A stretch of DNA of 64,000 bases from Streptomyces werraensis (GCA_014656175.1 BNBX01000009.1:248001-312000); one strand, 5' to 3'; counted from the first letter of the stretch, positions 8,008 through 17,665 are shown. Translations and numbers: made by a program. The notes: generated by a model not told the origin, from the sequence alone.

Positions 8008-9816
8008 GTGGAGCGACGGCGCGACGGGGCGGCGGGCGGCCGAGGCGGCGGGTCCCCGGTCCTGCGGGCATGGGTGCTGCTGGGCACGCTGCTGGTGCTC
8101 CTCCTCGCGGGCGCGGCCCCGGCCGGCGCCCACGCGGCCCTGCGCGCCAGCGACCCCGAGGACGGGAGCGTCGTCAGGACGGCGCCCACCCACATCACGC
8201 TGACGTTCACCGAGTCCGTGGGCCTGCTCGAGGACTCCTTCCGGATCTACGGCCCCGACAACCGCCGCGTCCACATGGAGGAACCCGAACACGCGGCCGG
8301 CGCCGCCGACACGGCCCGCGCCGCGCTGCCCCGGGACCTCGACGAGGGCACCTACACGGTGGCGTGGCGGGTGGTCTCGGCGGACAGCCACCCCGTCTCG
8401 GGCGCGTTCACCTTCTCCGTCGGCAAGCCGTCCCCCACCCCGCCGGCGGCGCCCCAGGACCACGCCGAACACCCGGTCACCAAGAGCCTCTACGACACCG
8501 GCCGCTACCTCGCCTACATCGCCGCCGCGCTGCTCATCGGCACGGCGGCGTTCGCGGCCCTGTGCCGCCCGCCGGACACGGGCCCGCTGCGGGCGCCGCT
8601 GCTGTTCGGCTGGTGGACGCTGCTGGTGACGACGGCGGGGCTGCTGGTGCTGCGCGCGCCTTACGAGAAGGGCGCGTCGCCGTCGACGGCGCTGGACGTC
8701 TCGACGTTCCCCGACACGCTGAGCGGCCGCCCGGGCATGGCCCTCCTGGCCCGCGTGCTGCTCCTCCTGACGGCAGCCCTGCTCCTGCCGGTACTGCGCC
8801 GCCGGACTCCGCGCACGCGCGTGACGGCGGGCGGGATCCTCTCCGTGTCCTTGGCCCTGACATGGGCGTCGGCGGAACACGCCTCGGCCGGCATCCAGGT
8901 GCCGGTCGCCATGACGTCGTCGGTGCTGCACCTGCTCGCGATGGCGGCCTGGCTGGGCGGCCTCACCGCCCTCCTGCTCACCCTCCACCGGGCGAAGACC
9001 CCGCCACCGCACGACACGGTGGCCCGTTTCTCTCGCCTGGCGTTCACGTCGGTGACGGTCCTCGTCGTCACCGGTGCCTACCAGTCCTGGCGCGGCCTCG
9101 GCTCCTGGTCCTCCCTCACAGGGACGGCGTACGGCCGCACGCTCGCCGTGAAGCTGGCGGCGACGGTGTTCCTGCTGCTCGCGGCGGCCCTGTCCCGTCG
9201 CTGGACGGCCCTGCTGGCCCGCCCGGCGGCGGCGGAGGAACGCCAGCCGGCGCTGGTGGGCGCGCCGGGCCCGCCCCCCGAACCGAGGACCACGCACGTG
9301 ACCACCGCCGAACCGGAAACCCTCCACCGCCGGGCCCTGCGCCGCTCCGTCCTCGCGGAGGTGGTGGTCGCGGTGGCCGTCCTGCTGGTCACCACGGTGC
9401 TGACCGGGACACTGCCCTCCCGGGCGGAGGCGGAGGCCGCGAAGGCACCCGCGCCGCAGGTCGCGGGCCTGCCCGGCGCGCAGGCACTCACGGTCCCTTA
9501 CGACACGGGGACGCCCGGCGGCAGCGGCACCGTCCAGCTCACGATGGACCCGGGCCGCGTCGGCGAGAACGGCCTCCAGGCGGTGGTCTTCGGCCCCCAG
9601 GGCGCCCTGTCCTTCGTCCCCGAGCTCCGCGTCACCTTCACCCTCCCGTCCAAGGACGTGGGCCCCATCGACGCCGGCCTCACCGACCGGGGCGGCTACT
9701 GGGCCACCAACGACCTCACCCTCCCCCTGGAGGGCACCTGGACGATGAGGCTGACGGTCCGGGTGTCGGACATCGACCAGGTGACGGTGGAGCGGGGGGT
9801 GCGGGTGGGGCGGTGA
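8008..9816 (+). CDS. CopC-CopD fusion copper-handling membrane protein (YcnJ-like)
   Basis: 602 residues. A signal/anchor segment at about 20-40 is followed by a mature start A-H-A-A-L-R-A-S-D-P; the first His is the usual CopC Cu(II) ligand. CopC domain roughly 42-150, with S-A-D-S-H-P-V-S-G-A-F-T-F near its end. Then about eight membrane helices of the CopD domain to about 420, and an extracytoplasmic beta-rich tail to the C-terminus. Such fusions import or buffer copper at the membrane. GTG 8008 gives an in-frame signal peptide. It converges with the pentapeptide gene (18 bp between stops). No copper-regulator site was recognised. Confidence 0.9.
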   Translation: MERRRDGAAGGRGGGSPVLRAWVLLGTLLVLLLAGAAPAGAHAALRASDPEDGSVVRTAPTHITLTFTESVGLLEDSFRIYGPDNRRVHMEEPEHAAGAADTARAALPRDLDEGTYTVAWRVVSADSHPVSGAFTFSVGKPSPTPPAAPQDHAEHPVTKSLYDTGRYLAYIAAALLIGTAAFAALCRPPDTGPLRAPLLFGWWTLLVTTAGLLVLRAPYEKGASPSTALDVSTFPDTLSGRPGMALLARVLLLLTAALLLPVLRRRTPRTRVTAGGILSVSLALTWASAEHASAGIQVPVAMTSSVLHLLAMAAWLGGLTALLLTLHRAKTPPPHDTVARFSRLAFTSVTVLVVTGAYQSWRGLGSWSSLTGTAYGRTLAVKLAATVFLLLAAALSRRWTALLARPAAAEERQPALVGAPGPPPEPRTTHVTTAEPETLHRRALRRSVLAEVVVAVAVLLVTTVLTGTLPSRAEAEAAKAPAPQVAGLPGAQALTVPYDTGTPGGSGTVQLTMDPGRVGENGLQAVVFGPQGALSFVPELRVTFTLPSKDVGPIDAGLTDRGGYWATNDLTLPLEGTWTMRLTVRVSDIDQVTVERGVRVGR

Positions 9817-9834
9817 GCGCGGTGGGGGACGGGG

Positions 9835-11706
9835 TCAGCGTTTCACGCGGCTTCGCACGGCCAGGACGGCCAGGGCGAGCAGACCCGGTTCGACGAGCCG
9901 GGCGGTCATCTCGACGTAGGTCCCGGTGGTGGTGAGGTCCTGTCCCGAGGCACGGAAGATCACCGAGTTGGCCACCACCCGCAGGGACTTCTCGAACCGC
10001 TCCCCCGACAGGCGTCGCGCGTACGGCCCGTCCGGATCGACGGGTGTCGGTTTCTTGGTCGTCAGGGTGATCCGCCGGCCGTCGGCCATGCCCTCGCTGA
10101 CCGGGTCGGGATCGGCCTTCGGCAGCCCCCACAGCATCATCGCGAACACCGTGGCCGTCATCGCCAGCAGGAGCCAGATGAGAGCCCGCCCGGCACGCAG
10201 GCCGTATCCGGAGAGCGCCCAGTACAGCCACAGCAGCGTGCGCTCACCGTGGGACGCCGACGCGCCGTGGCGGCGCATCTCCATCTCGCCGTAGTAGAAG
10301 TCGGCCGCGCCCGGTTCGTTCCGGCCGTCCTCGAGCGCCTTGCGCAGCTGCCGGTAGACCGGCGCCAGCACGTCAGGGTCGTGATGTCCGGCGCCCGTGG
10401 TCCCGGTCCAGCCGCGGTACCGGGTCGCCCGCCAGTGATGTTCCTCCGCCAGGGTCCGGCGGGGGGTCCAGCGCGGCCCGCCGGGAGGTCCCGCCAGACT
10501 GCACCGGCCTTCGAGACGCAGCTGGTCCAGGTGCACCGCCTCCACGAAGAGGCACCTGGTCAGGTCGACGTCGGCCAGCATCAGACACGCCGCGTCCACC
10601 CCCTTGACCGAGACGACGCCCACCTGTTCCCGGTCGAGGCCCGGTTCCGCGATCTCCTCCCCCTCCGGCGACTCGAACCGACGCGGCCGGCCGACGACGC
10701 TCACCGGGAACGCCGGCACCGCGTCGGTCAGGTCGACGTCGGCATGCCGCAGCCGCAGCGCCGCGGTGGACGCCCACCGGGTCCGCACGCAGCGCACCTC
10801 CCTGGCCGCCACCTCCAGCGTCACCGCGTTCTCGAACACGGCGTCCGAGAAGTCCACCGTCCCCGGGCAGACGAGGGGGCCGATCACGGCGGTACGCCGG
10901 AAGACCGTCCGCCGGAAGCGCACGTCGGCCTTCGCAGTGGCGTTGAGGAAGGACAGGTCACCGCCGATCGTGGCGCCCTCGAACGTGGCATTCGCATCGA
11001 AGTGGGCGCCGTCGAAAGGCATGTCCCCTCCGACATCGGCTCCGTCGAAGCAGGCCGAACCGTTGCGGAACTCCGCTCCCTCGAAGCTTGCCCTGCCGGT
11101 GACGCGCAGGTCCTCGAAGTCGGCGCCCCGCTCGAAGTCCACGCCCTCGAAGTAGGCATTCGCGCACGTCATGCCCCGGAACGCCGCGCTGCGCCCGACC
11201 TCGTCCACGCAGAACCGCAACGTCCCGTCGAACCGCGCCTCCATGAACCAGGCGTCACCGGACACCTGCGTGTCCTCGAGCCACACGTCTCCCGCGACAC
11301 GTGCCCTGCCGAGCCTGAGGTCACCTCCCGTGCGCACCTCACAGAAGTGCAGCACCGAGTCGAACACCGCCGACGTGAACGAGCAGTGGTCGTCGAACTC
11401 GACGTCCCGGACCTCCGCTTCCCCGGAGAACCGCACCTCGTCGAAGTCGGCCCTTCCCACCCGGGCCCGCCCCGTCCCCGGGTCCCTGAGGGGTGCGAGG
11501 AGCTCGTCGAGCAGATCCTGCGTGAAGGGCGTGCCCCGGTGGTCGAGATCGGCTCCCGGACGCAGCACGGCCAGGTGTGCGGCGCGGTCGGCGCCGTCCA
11601 GATGTGCCAGACAGGCCGGGTACGGGTCCACCCTGCGCCCCCGGCAGCGTTCGCCGCCGTCGACGTGAGCGCAGCGCGGCCATGCCGCGGTGCCGGTTCC
11701 GGTCAT
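9835..11706 (-). CDS. pentapeptide-repeat membrane protein with N-terminal Cys/His cluster
   Basis: 623 residues. The N-terminus carries C12, C21, C32 and H35 (C-x8-C-x10-C-x2-H), a likely metal site. Residues about 75-300 are pentapeptide-type A-x-F-x-x repeats (A-D-F-D-E-V-R-F, A-S-F-E-G-A-E-F, A-T-F-E-G-A) that would form a right-handed quadrilateral beta-helix. After a less regular segment comes L-L-W-L-Y-W-A-L-S-G-Y-G-L-R-A, a sequence common where pentapeptide solenoids join ion-channel-like C-termini, then a membrane helix (about 510-535) and a final hydrophobic stretch before the end. It is the last gene of the caspase-STAND operon, starting 13 bp after the LCAT-like gene. A membrane-effector role is inferred. 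Confidence 0.85.
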   Translation of the reverse strand: MTGTGTAAWPRCAHVDGGERCRGRRVDPYPACLAHLDGADRAAHLAVLRPGADLDHRGTPFTQDLLDELLAPLRDPGTGRARVGRADFDEVRFSGEAEVRDVEFDDHCSFTSAVFDSVLHFCEVRTGGDLRLGRARVAGDVWLEDTQVSGDAWFMEARFDGTLRFCVDEVGRSAAFRGMTCANAYFEGVDFERGADFEDLRVTGRASFEGAEFRNGSACFDGADVGGDMPFDGAHFDANATFEGATIGGDLSFLNATAKADVRFRRTVFRRTAVIGPLVCPGTVDFSDAVFENAVTLEVAAREVRCVRTRWASTAALRLRHADVDLTDAVPAFPVSVVGRPRRFESPEGEEIAEPGLDREQVGVVSVKGVDAACLMLADVDLTRCLFVEAVHLDQLRLEGRCSLAGPPGGPRWTPRRTLAEEHHWRATRYRGWTGTTGAGHHDPDVLAPVYRQLRKALEDGRNEPGAADFYYGEMEMRRHGASASHGERTLLWLYWALSGYGLRAGRALIWLLLAMTATVFAMMLWGLPKADPDPVSEGMADGRRITLTTKKPTPVDPDGPYARRLSGERFEKSLRVVANSVIFRASGQDLTTTGTYVEMTARLVEPGLLALAVLAVRSRVKR

Positions 11707-11719
11707 GCCCGCTCCCGTC

Positions 11720-13102
11720 TCATACCGCCACGACCGTCACGTCCTTCCGGTCGCGCCCCTTCGGCCGGTCGACCAGCGCCTCGACCACCCAGCGGCCGGG
11801 GGCCGCTTCCAGCTCCGCCCGGTAGCGGTCGGGCTCGTACTGCCGGAAGACGACCGGCTGCTTCTCACGGATGCGGCCCGAACGCCACATGAACGTCCGC
11901 AGATCGCGCTGCGGCAGGTCGTGCCCCAGCAGCTCGATCACGAACGGACGGCCGGCGGCGACCGGGTCGCGCGGGAAGTGCAGGACGATGCCCTCCGTAC
12001 CGGCCAGCGTGTCGCCGGGCGGGAGCCCTCTGCGGACCGCGCGCATCGTGTCGCGGAGAGCTGGGGCGCTCGCCAGGTCCGCGTGCCGGAAACCCGTCCA
12101 CAGCATCGGCTCCGTACCGGTCCAGCCCGCGAGTGCCGACGGGCGCGGAACCGTGCCGTCGCCGGGTCCCAGCAGGTCGTCGGCGAGGCGTTCCCCGCCG
12201 GGGCCGGCCGGGAGCACGAGGGCCTCGGGGGTCGGGAAGTCGACGCTGCCGAGGCAGTGCACACCGTACGGGCGAGGCCCCGAGCGGCCGTGCCGGTCAC
12301 AGGCCAGCCGGAACTCCTCCTGGAACGCCAACGCCTGATGCACTGCTTCGCCGGGGAGCCCGGGCACCGGGCGTTGGGTGAGCATCCGCCCGCGTGTTCC
12401 TCCCTCGATCCGTACGGAACGGAAGAGCGGCAGCATCTCGGCGACCGCCGGCAGGTTGAGCGCCCATTCGCGCAGCGCCTCGTTGAGCCGGGCGGCCACG
12501 TCCCCGTGAGGGCCCGCCCCGCCGTGAACCGCCTGGCCGGCCAGCAGACGGGCGGCCTGGACCAGCCCCTGCTGCGGCGTGCCGAGGGTGATCAGGGTCC
12601 GTGCCGTTTCCCGGCCGTCCTCGCACTCCAGGTAGTGCCGCCCGACCAGACCGCCCGTCCCATGGCAGACCAGGATGACCCGCGGCTCGTCCGGCCGGTC
12701 CGGGTGGTGGGCGTCGGCCTCCGCCCGCCACCGGTCGAGTTCGCGCGCCACCCGCTCCTTCAGCTGCCGGGCCGCCAGCCGGTGGGAGAGCCGCCAGTCG
12801 TATCCGAACGGCACGAACTGCGCGTCGAGCGGATCCCCGAGAGCGGAGCGGAGGTCCGGATACCCGAGGCAGGACAGCAGCCCGGGGACGGAGTCCGGCG
12901 CCTGGAGCAGCCCTCCGGCGTCCAGGCGGTGAGGGGCCTCGGGCAGCGCGTCACCCAGTCCCGGCGGGAGGGCCACCTCGGTGAGCGCCGAGGCGGCCGA
13001 TTCGAGCAGCCGTTCACTGCACCGAGCCCAGACGTCCTGGCCGTCCCGGCTCAGCCGGGTGCCGAGGAACCCCGGAACGAAGACCACCAGATCGTGTTCC
13101 AT
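11720..13102 (-). CDS. LCAT-like alpha/beta hydrolase lacking the serine nucleophile
   Basis: 460 residues resembling lecithin:cholesterol acyltransferase/PGAP1-type hydrolases: V-V-F-V-P-G-F-L-G-T at 6-15, V-P-F-G-Y-D-W-R-L-S at 97-106, and the elbow V-I-L-V-C-H-G-T-G-G-L-V at 142-153. The elbow should read G-H-S-x-G-G, but Ser is replaced by Gly148 (codon GGG) followed by Thr149. The acid and base of the triad appear intact: D315 in G-P-G-D-G-T-V-P and H340 in G-F-R-H-A-D-L. The ATG directly abuts the upstream stop (TGAATG), so translation is coupled to the STAND gene. It may be a binding protein or use Thr149; catalysis is doubtful. Confidence 0.85.
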   Translation of the reverse strand: MEHDLVVFVPGFLGTRLSRDGQDVWARCSERLLESAASALTEVALPPGLGDALPEAPHRLDAGGLLQAPDSVPGLLSCLGYPDLRSALGDPLDAQFVPFGYDWRLSHRLAARQLKERVARELDRWRAEADAHHPDRPDEPRVILVCHGTGGLVGRHYLECEDGRETARTLITLGTPQQGLVQAARLLAGQAVHGGAGPHGDVAARLNEALREWALNLPAVAEMLPLFRSVRIEGGTRGRMLTQRPVPGLPGEAVHQALAFQEEFRLACDRHGRSGPRPYGVHCLGSVDFPTPEALVLPAGPGGERLADDLLGPGDGTVPRPSALAGWTGTEPMLWTGFRHADLASAPALRDTMRAVRRGLPPGDTLAGTEGIVLHFPRDPVAAGRPFVIELLGHDLPQRDLRTFMWRSGRIREKQPVVFRQYEPDRYRAELEAAPGRWVVEALVDRPKGRDRKDVTVVAV

Positions 13103-16100
13103 TCACTCTCCCCCTGTCCGGGTGCCGAGGAACGCGTGCGGCAGCCGGATCAGATCGCACCGGTCCTCGCCCTGCAGCGCCATCACCAGCCCTTCCGTGT
13201 CCGTCGCGGTCGCGACGGCGTGCACTGCGTAACCCCTGCCGGTGATCCCCGTGCCGTCCAGCCACCGCTGGGACCAGAGGTCCCATGGGCGGGACACCGA
13301 CTCCCGCGTGCAGACCAGCAGCACCGGCTGCTCCACCGGCCCGGCGAACACCAGGGCCGTGACGTCGGGGAAGAGACCCGGCAGCCGTTCCGGGGGGTGA
13401 GGACTTCCCTCGCCGTAGCAGTTCTTGACGTACACGCTCCCGTGGTCCGCCCAGGCCAGCAGGGGCATGGAGACGTCGTCCTCGTCGTCGTAGAGCTCCC
13501 CCAGCGCGAGGCACGACGGGTTGGCGGTGAGCAGGACACGCTGATCGGCGCCCTGCACGCCCTCGGTCCACACCCGCAGTTGGTCGCTCAGATCACCGGC
13601 CGTCCAGTACGAACCGTCGCGCAGAACCCTCGCGTCGATCCCGCAGAATCCCCGGTCGGTCCGGATCACGGGCAGCGCGGCGCCGACGGACGAGAGGTCG
13701 GCCGGGATCTCGTGGCGCACCAGCCGTCGGCCGTCCGCGACGCTCAGCCGCAGCGCGGCGCCGTCCGGGGCTCCGACGAGGCTCAGCGAGCGTGCGGGGG
13801 AGCCCGCGTCGCCGCCGAGGGGGATGTCCCGGTGGGTGACCACCGCCAGGCTGTCGTCGAGGCGCCACAGCCGCACGGACCGGCCCGCAGCCGCGGCCAC
13901 GGTCCAGCCGTCCGCCGTCCGGAGCGCGTCCACGGCGGTCACGATCCGCCCGTCGTGCCCGAGCTCCTCGGCGGGGAGCGAGGCCGGGTCCTCCTGTCGC
14001 GGGCGGGAGACCCGGACCCGGTCGTGCCACGCCCGGCACAGCAGGGGCGGCCCGTCCGGGGCGCCGGTGAGGGAGAGGACCGGGCGCTCGTTGCTCGGCC
14101 GCCTCCGGCTTCCGTAGCCGGACTCCAGCGCGGTCGCGACGTCCACCACGCGGATGTACGGGCCGTCGGCGATCGCGAGCAGCCCCTGACCGTGCGGCTC
14201 GAACGCCATGGCGCCCTCCCGGGGGGCGTCGAGCGCGACGGTGGCCTGACGGCCCGTCCGCTCGACGGACCAGATCCGCACGGCGACTTCCTCGTATCCG
14301 GCGAGCAGCAGCTCGTCGCCGTGCCGTCCGAAGACCAGACCGCGCGTGTTCGACGGGTGCGTCGCCACGGCGTGCAGGACCGGTTCGCCGCCGGGCGCGA
14401 CCTCGCAGCGCAGGATGTGCACGGCGGTGCCGTCGGCCAGGGCGAAGCAGCCCTCCCGGTCGGAGACCGGGAGGGCCGCGGCCGCCATGGCCGGCGCGGC
14501 CGGCCTCACCCCGACGTCGGCGGCGCACGTCCGCAGGGCGGCCCCCCGATGCCGGGAGAGGACCACTTCGAGCAGCTCCACCCGCTCCGCGCCCGCGGCC
14601 AGGACGAACATCCGCATGCCCAGGACGAGGACCGCCAGCTGGCGGACGTCCGCGCTGCGGACCTGCGTCAGCCGGGTGTCCAGCTGGCTGCCGCCGTGCC
14701 AGAACCACACCCACAACCGGTCGCCGTCGGCCGCCAGGGCGACGCACTCGCCCCCCAGTTCGGCCGCGGACAGCGCGCGCACGCTGCCTCCCCACCGGTA
14801 CTCCTGGCGTGGCGTCCTGGCTCCCGCGTGCCAGAAGTACACGGACTGGTCGTCCCGGGCGACGGTGGCCCAGCGGGTGCCGGAGCCCACCTCGTGCACC
14901 TCGCTCAGCGGGCGTCCGCGTCCGCCGCCGCTCCGGGGCAGCCGCCGCGTCAGCAGCCGGGCATCCGACTCCGGATGCAGGACCTGGATCTCCCCCAGCC
15001 CGCCCGCGGTCAGGGTGTCCGCCCGGGGAGCCCCGGCGGGTCCGGTGCCGGCGCGCCAGCTCAGGGCCCGGGCGCCGCCGGTGGGCGCCACCCGGCGCCA
15101 CTCCGAAGGGTCGGGCGGTACGTCGGTCCAGTACTCCTCCCAGGGGAGGAAACCGGCCTCGCGGCGCAGCGTCCGGTACGTCCCGTCACGGTGGCTGACG
15201 AACGCCGTGGAGCGGAGCAGCGCTTTCCGCTCCAGCAGCACCGACTCGGACACCCGGCCGGACGTCCGGGGAAACGCGCCCGCGACCCGGCCGTACAACG
15301 CGGCGCCGTCACACTCCCGTGCCAGGCCCGCCGCGAGCGGCAGCATGACGTCCGGGTCGGTGCGCAGCAGGAAGTCCACGTCCTCGAACAGCTCGCGCAG
15401 CGCCTCGGGGCCCACCTGGGCGGCGTGGGCGCCCAGGTACTCGAGGGTGTACTCGTCGGCCTCGCCCCAGTCACCGCCGGCGGTGGCGCGCAGCGCGTCG
15501 AGCACCCGGCGGTGTGCCTCGCGTGTGGTCAGCCCGGCGTCGGAGAGGAAGAAGGCGCCGAAGCTCGGGTGGGCCAGCTGGTACCGGGTCCGCCCGCTCG
15601 TGTGCCGGCCGTCCCGCTGGGCGGCAACGATGCCACCGCCCGCGCTCCGGCACACCTCCCGCACGTCCCGCGCGGTGAGTTCCGGGGTACCGGGCTCGCG
15701 CAGTGCGTCGGCCAGGGTCAGCCAGGCGGCGTCCTGCGCCAGCCCTGGGCCCTGGGCCACCGCGAGCGCCCGCAGCACCTCATGGGCCCGTCGTGCCCCG
15801 GGCTGCCCGCCGAGGTGGGCCGTCTCCTCCGTCAGACGGGTCCGCAGGTCCGTGCCGCCGTCGCGCAGCCATGCGGTCAGCTCCGTCTCGGCGGCGACCG
15901 TGGTCCGCCGGGCAAGGCCGGTCGCGACCAGGCGGGCCACCAGGAACGAGCCGTGACTTTGCTGCGCGACGGTCTCCGCCGTCCACTCCCGGTCCTCCTG
16001 GCGCGCCTCGCCCCGGTAGGGGGAGCCCTCCGTGTCCAGGACCGACCGCACCATGCCGGCGATGCTCTCGCGGGCCTCCGCGTCGTCCCCCAGGACCAAG

Positions 16101-17605
16101 GGCTCGACGCTGAGCTCGAGGGCGTCCAGCAGCGACTCCTGGCCCGCGGGTGCCGTGGTGCGGCGACGGGGCTGGGCACGCGTGGCGACGATCACCCGGA
16201 CACCGAGCGTCTTGGCCAGCGGGCCGAGGACGTGCCGGGCGATCGCGTGCGCCTGGTCGGGGAGGGCCTCGTCGAGTCCGTCGAAAAGGAGGTTCACCGA
16301 GCCCGCCTGGCCGACCAGTTGCTCGAAGGCGTCCGTGAACCGCTCCGAGCCCACCGGCTCCTCCGGCAGCGGCGGCGCTCCGTCGATCGCCGACAGGACC
16401 TCCCGCAGCTGGACCGCGAGCGAGTGGGCGGACTGTCCCTGGCAACTCAGCGCCGCGTGAACGGTCCCCGTCCGGGGGAGTGTCGCCGGGTCGAGACCGG
16501 GACCGAGGGCCGCCCGCCAGCCGGGCAGCGAGGTAAGGGCCAGACGGCCGAGCAGCGCGGTCTTCCCCGTGCCCGCCAGACCCGTCACCGCGAGCATGCC
16601 CTGGGGATGGGTGTCCATCCAGCGCACGATCCGGCTCAGGGCGTCCCGCCGTCCCGCGAAGTGCCGGTGCAGGTGGCTGTCGTCCTCGAGGCCGAACTGC
16701 TCGGCCTCGATCCAGGGCTTCCGCCGGGTCAGCGCGGCCGGCATGTGGATGCGCCGGTCGGACCGCTGGTGATACGGGTTGTCGAGGAAGCTGTTGGGCA
16801 GCGCCCGGATCTCCCGGCAGTCCGGCCGTTGCGCCTGTTCGTCCAGCCCGTCGTCCGCGGCGCGTGCGTCCACCGCCTGGCAGAGGTACGGCAACGGCAG
16901 ATACAGCGCCTGCGGCTCGAACGGGCGGGACGCGTCGTCCGCCGTGAAATCCGGCTTGGCCAGCGCCTCCTCCAGCCACGTCACCCACCGGCCGGCCGGC
17001 ACCTGGGCGTCCGCCCCCGAGGTGCCGATGACGGCGAAGCCCTTCCTCCTGCTCTCCCACGCCCGGTCCACCGCGGGGTCGCGCTGCAGCTCCACGGCAT
17101 GGCGCACCGCCTCGGTCAGCGAGTTGTAGCTCTGCGAGGAGCAGGCGTCGACGATCAGCAGGGTGTCCGCCTCGAACTCCGGACGCAGCAGGAAGCCCAC
17201 CAGTTCGAGCAGCGGAACGGCCTTGCCCGGGTCGAACTCCCCCGACTCCCAGGAATCGGCGCAGGCGAGGAAGTAGCCCTCGTCGCGGCGCTGGACGCCG
17301 TGCCCCGTCCAGTAGAGGATCTTCTGCTCGGCGCCGTCGGTCAGGAACTCCTCCAGCCCGGCCAACAGCTCCTGCCGGGTGGCTCCTCGCCGGTCGGCGC
17401 GCAGCGTGGTCCGGAACCCGAGTCGTTCACGCACCGTACGGGTGAACCGGTCCCGCACCTCGGCGAGCTGCGGCCGGTTCAGCCGCTGCCGCTCCGCCGG
17501 GTCCGGATGCGCGTACTCCGGTACAGCGACCGTGCCCACCAGGCGGGAGAAGCGGTCCTTGGTCTTCCGTAACGCCGGTCGGCCTTGCGTGCTGCTCCGT
17601 ACCAT
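13103..17605 (-). CDS. caspase-like peptidase-STAND NTPase-beta-propeller protein
   Basis: 1500 residues. The N-terminal caspase (C14) fold has catalytic His102 in Y-W-T-G-H-G-V and Cys155 in L-L-I-V-D-A-C-S-S-Q. A linker ending H-F-A-G-R-R leads into a STAND-type P-loop NTPase with Walker A G-L-A-G-T-G-K-T (342-349) and Walker B L-L-F-D-G-L-D-E-A (439-447). A helical region reaches about 820, followed by some 650 residues of degenerate WD-like blades (for example V-A-V-R-I-W-S-V-E and Y-I-R-V-V-D-V-A-T). The layout equals a sensor (propeller), NTP-driven oligomeriser and protease effector, as in bacterial conflict and programmed-death systems. First gene of a three-gene operon; 60 bp from a divergent Nudix-like gene. 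The trigger and protease target are unknown. Confidence 0.92.
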   Translation of the reverse strand: MVRSSTQGRPALRKTKDRFSRLVGTVAVPEYAHPDPAERQRLNRPQLAEVRDRFTRTVRERLGFRTTLRADRRGATRQELLAGLEEFLTDGAEQKILYWTGHGVQRRDEGYFLACADSWESGEFDPGKAVPLLELVGFLLRPEFEADTLLIVDACSSQSYNSLTEAVRHAVELQRDPAVDRAWESRRKGFAVIGTSGADAQVPAGRWVTWLEEALAKPDFTADDASRPFEPQALYLPLPYLCQAVDARAADDGLDEQAQRPDCREIRALPNSFLDNPYHQRSDRRIHMPAALTRRKPWIEAEQFGLEDDSHLHRHFAGRRDALSRIVRWMDTHPQGMLAVTGLAGTGKTALLGRLALTSLPGWRAALGPGLDPATLPRTGTVHAALSCQGQSAHSLAVQLREVLSAIDGAPPLPEEPVGSERFTDAFEQLVGQAGSVNLLFDGLDEALPDQAHAIARHVLGPLAKTLGVRVIVATRAQPRRRTTAPAGQESLLDALELSVEPLVLGDDAEARESIAGMVRSVLDTEGSPYRGEARQEDREWTAETVAQQSHGSFLVARLVATGLARRTTVAAETELTAWLRDGGTDLRTRLTEETAHLGGQPGARRAHEVLRALAVAQGPGLAQDAAWLTLADALREPGTPELTARDVREVCRSAGGGIVAAQRDGRHTSGRTRYQLAHPSFGAFFLSDAGLTTREAHRRVLDALRATAGGDWGEADEYTLEYLGAHAAQVGPEALRELFEDVDFLLRTDPDVMLPLAAGLARECDGAALYGRVAGAFPRTSGRVSESVLLERKALLRSTAFVSHRDGTYRTLRREAGFLPWEEYWTDVPPDPSEWRRVAPTGGARALSWRAGTGPAGAPRADTLTAGGLGEIQVLHPESDARLLTRRLPRSGGGRGRPLSEVHEVGSGTRWATVARDDQSVYFWHAGARTPRQEYRWGGSVRALSAAELGGECVALAADGDRLWVWFWHGGSQLDTRLTQVRSADVRQLAVLVLGMRMFVLAAGAERVELLEVVLSRHRGAALRTCAADVGVRPAAPAMAAAALPVSDREGCFALADGTAVHILRCEVAPGGEPVLHAVATHPSNTRGLVFGRHGDELLLAGYEEVAVRIWSVERTGRQATVALDAPREGAMAFEPHGQGLLAIADGPYIRVVDVATALESGYGSRRRPSNERPVLSLTGAPDGPPLLCRAWHDRVRVSRPRQEDPASLPAEELGHDGRIVTAVDALRTADGWTVAAAAGRSVRLWRLDDSLAVVTHRDIPLGGDAGSPARSLSLVGAPDGAALRLSVADGRRLVRHEIPADLSSVGAALPVIRTDRGFCGIDARVLRDGSYWTAGDLSDQLRVWTEGVQGADQRVLLTANPSCLALGELYDDEDDVSMPLLAWADHGSVYVKNCYGEGSPHPPERLPGLFPDVTALVFAGPVEQPVLLVCTRESVSRPWDLWSQRWLDGTGITGRGYAVHAVATATDTEGLVMALQGEDRCDLIRLPHAFLGTRTGGE

Positions 17606-17665
17606 CAGCTTCTACAGCACCCCCCGTGAGTGTCCACCACAGCTTGTTTACCAGTGGAGTTGGCG

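Noticed and set aside
11690..17572. Very long plus-strand open frame opposite the STAND operon (about 1960 codons)
   Set aside because: The composition is a complement artefact (R-V/G/Q-rich, no domains), whereas the minus strand carries clear caspase, Walker A and Walker B motifs.
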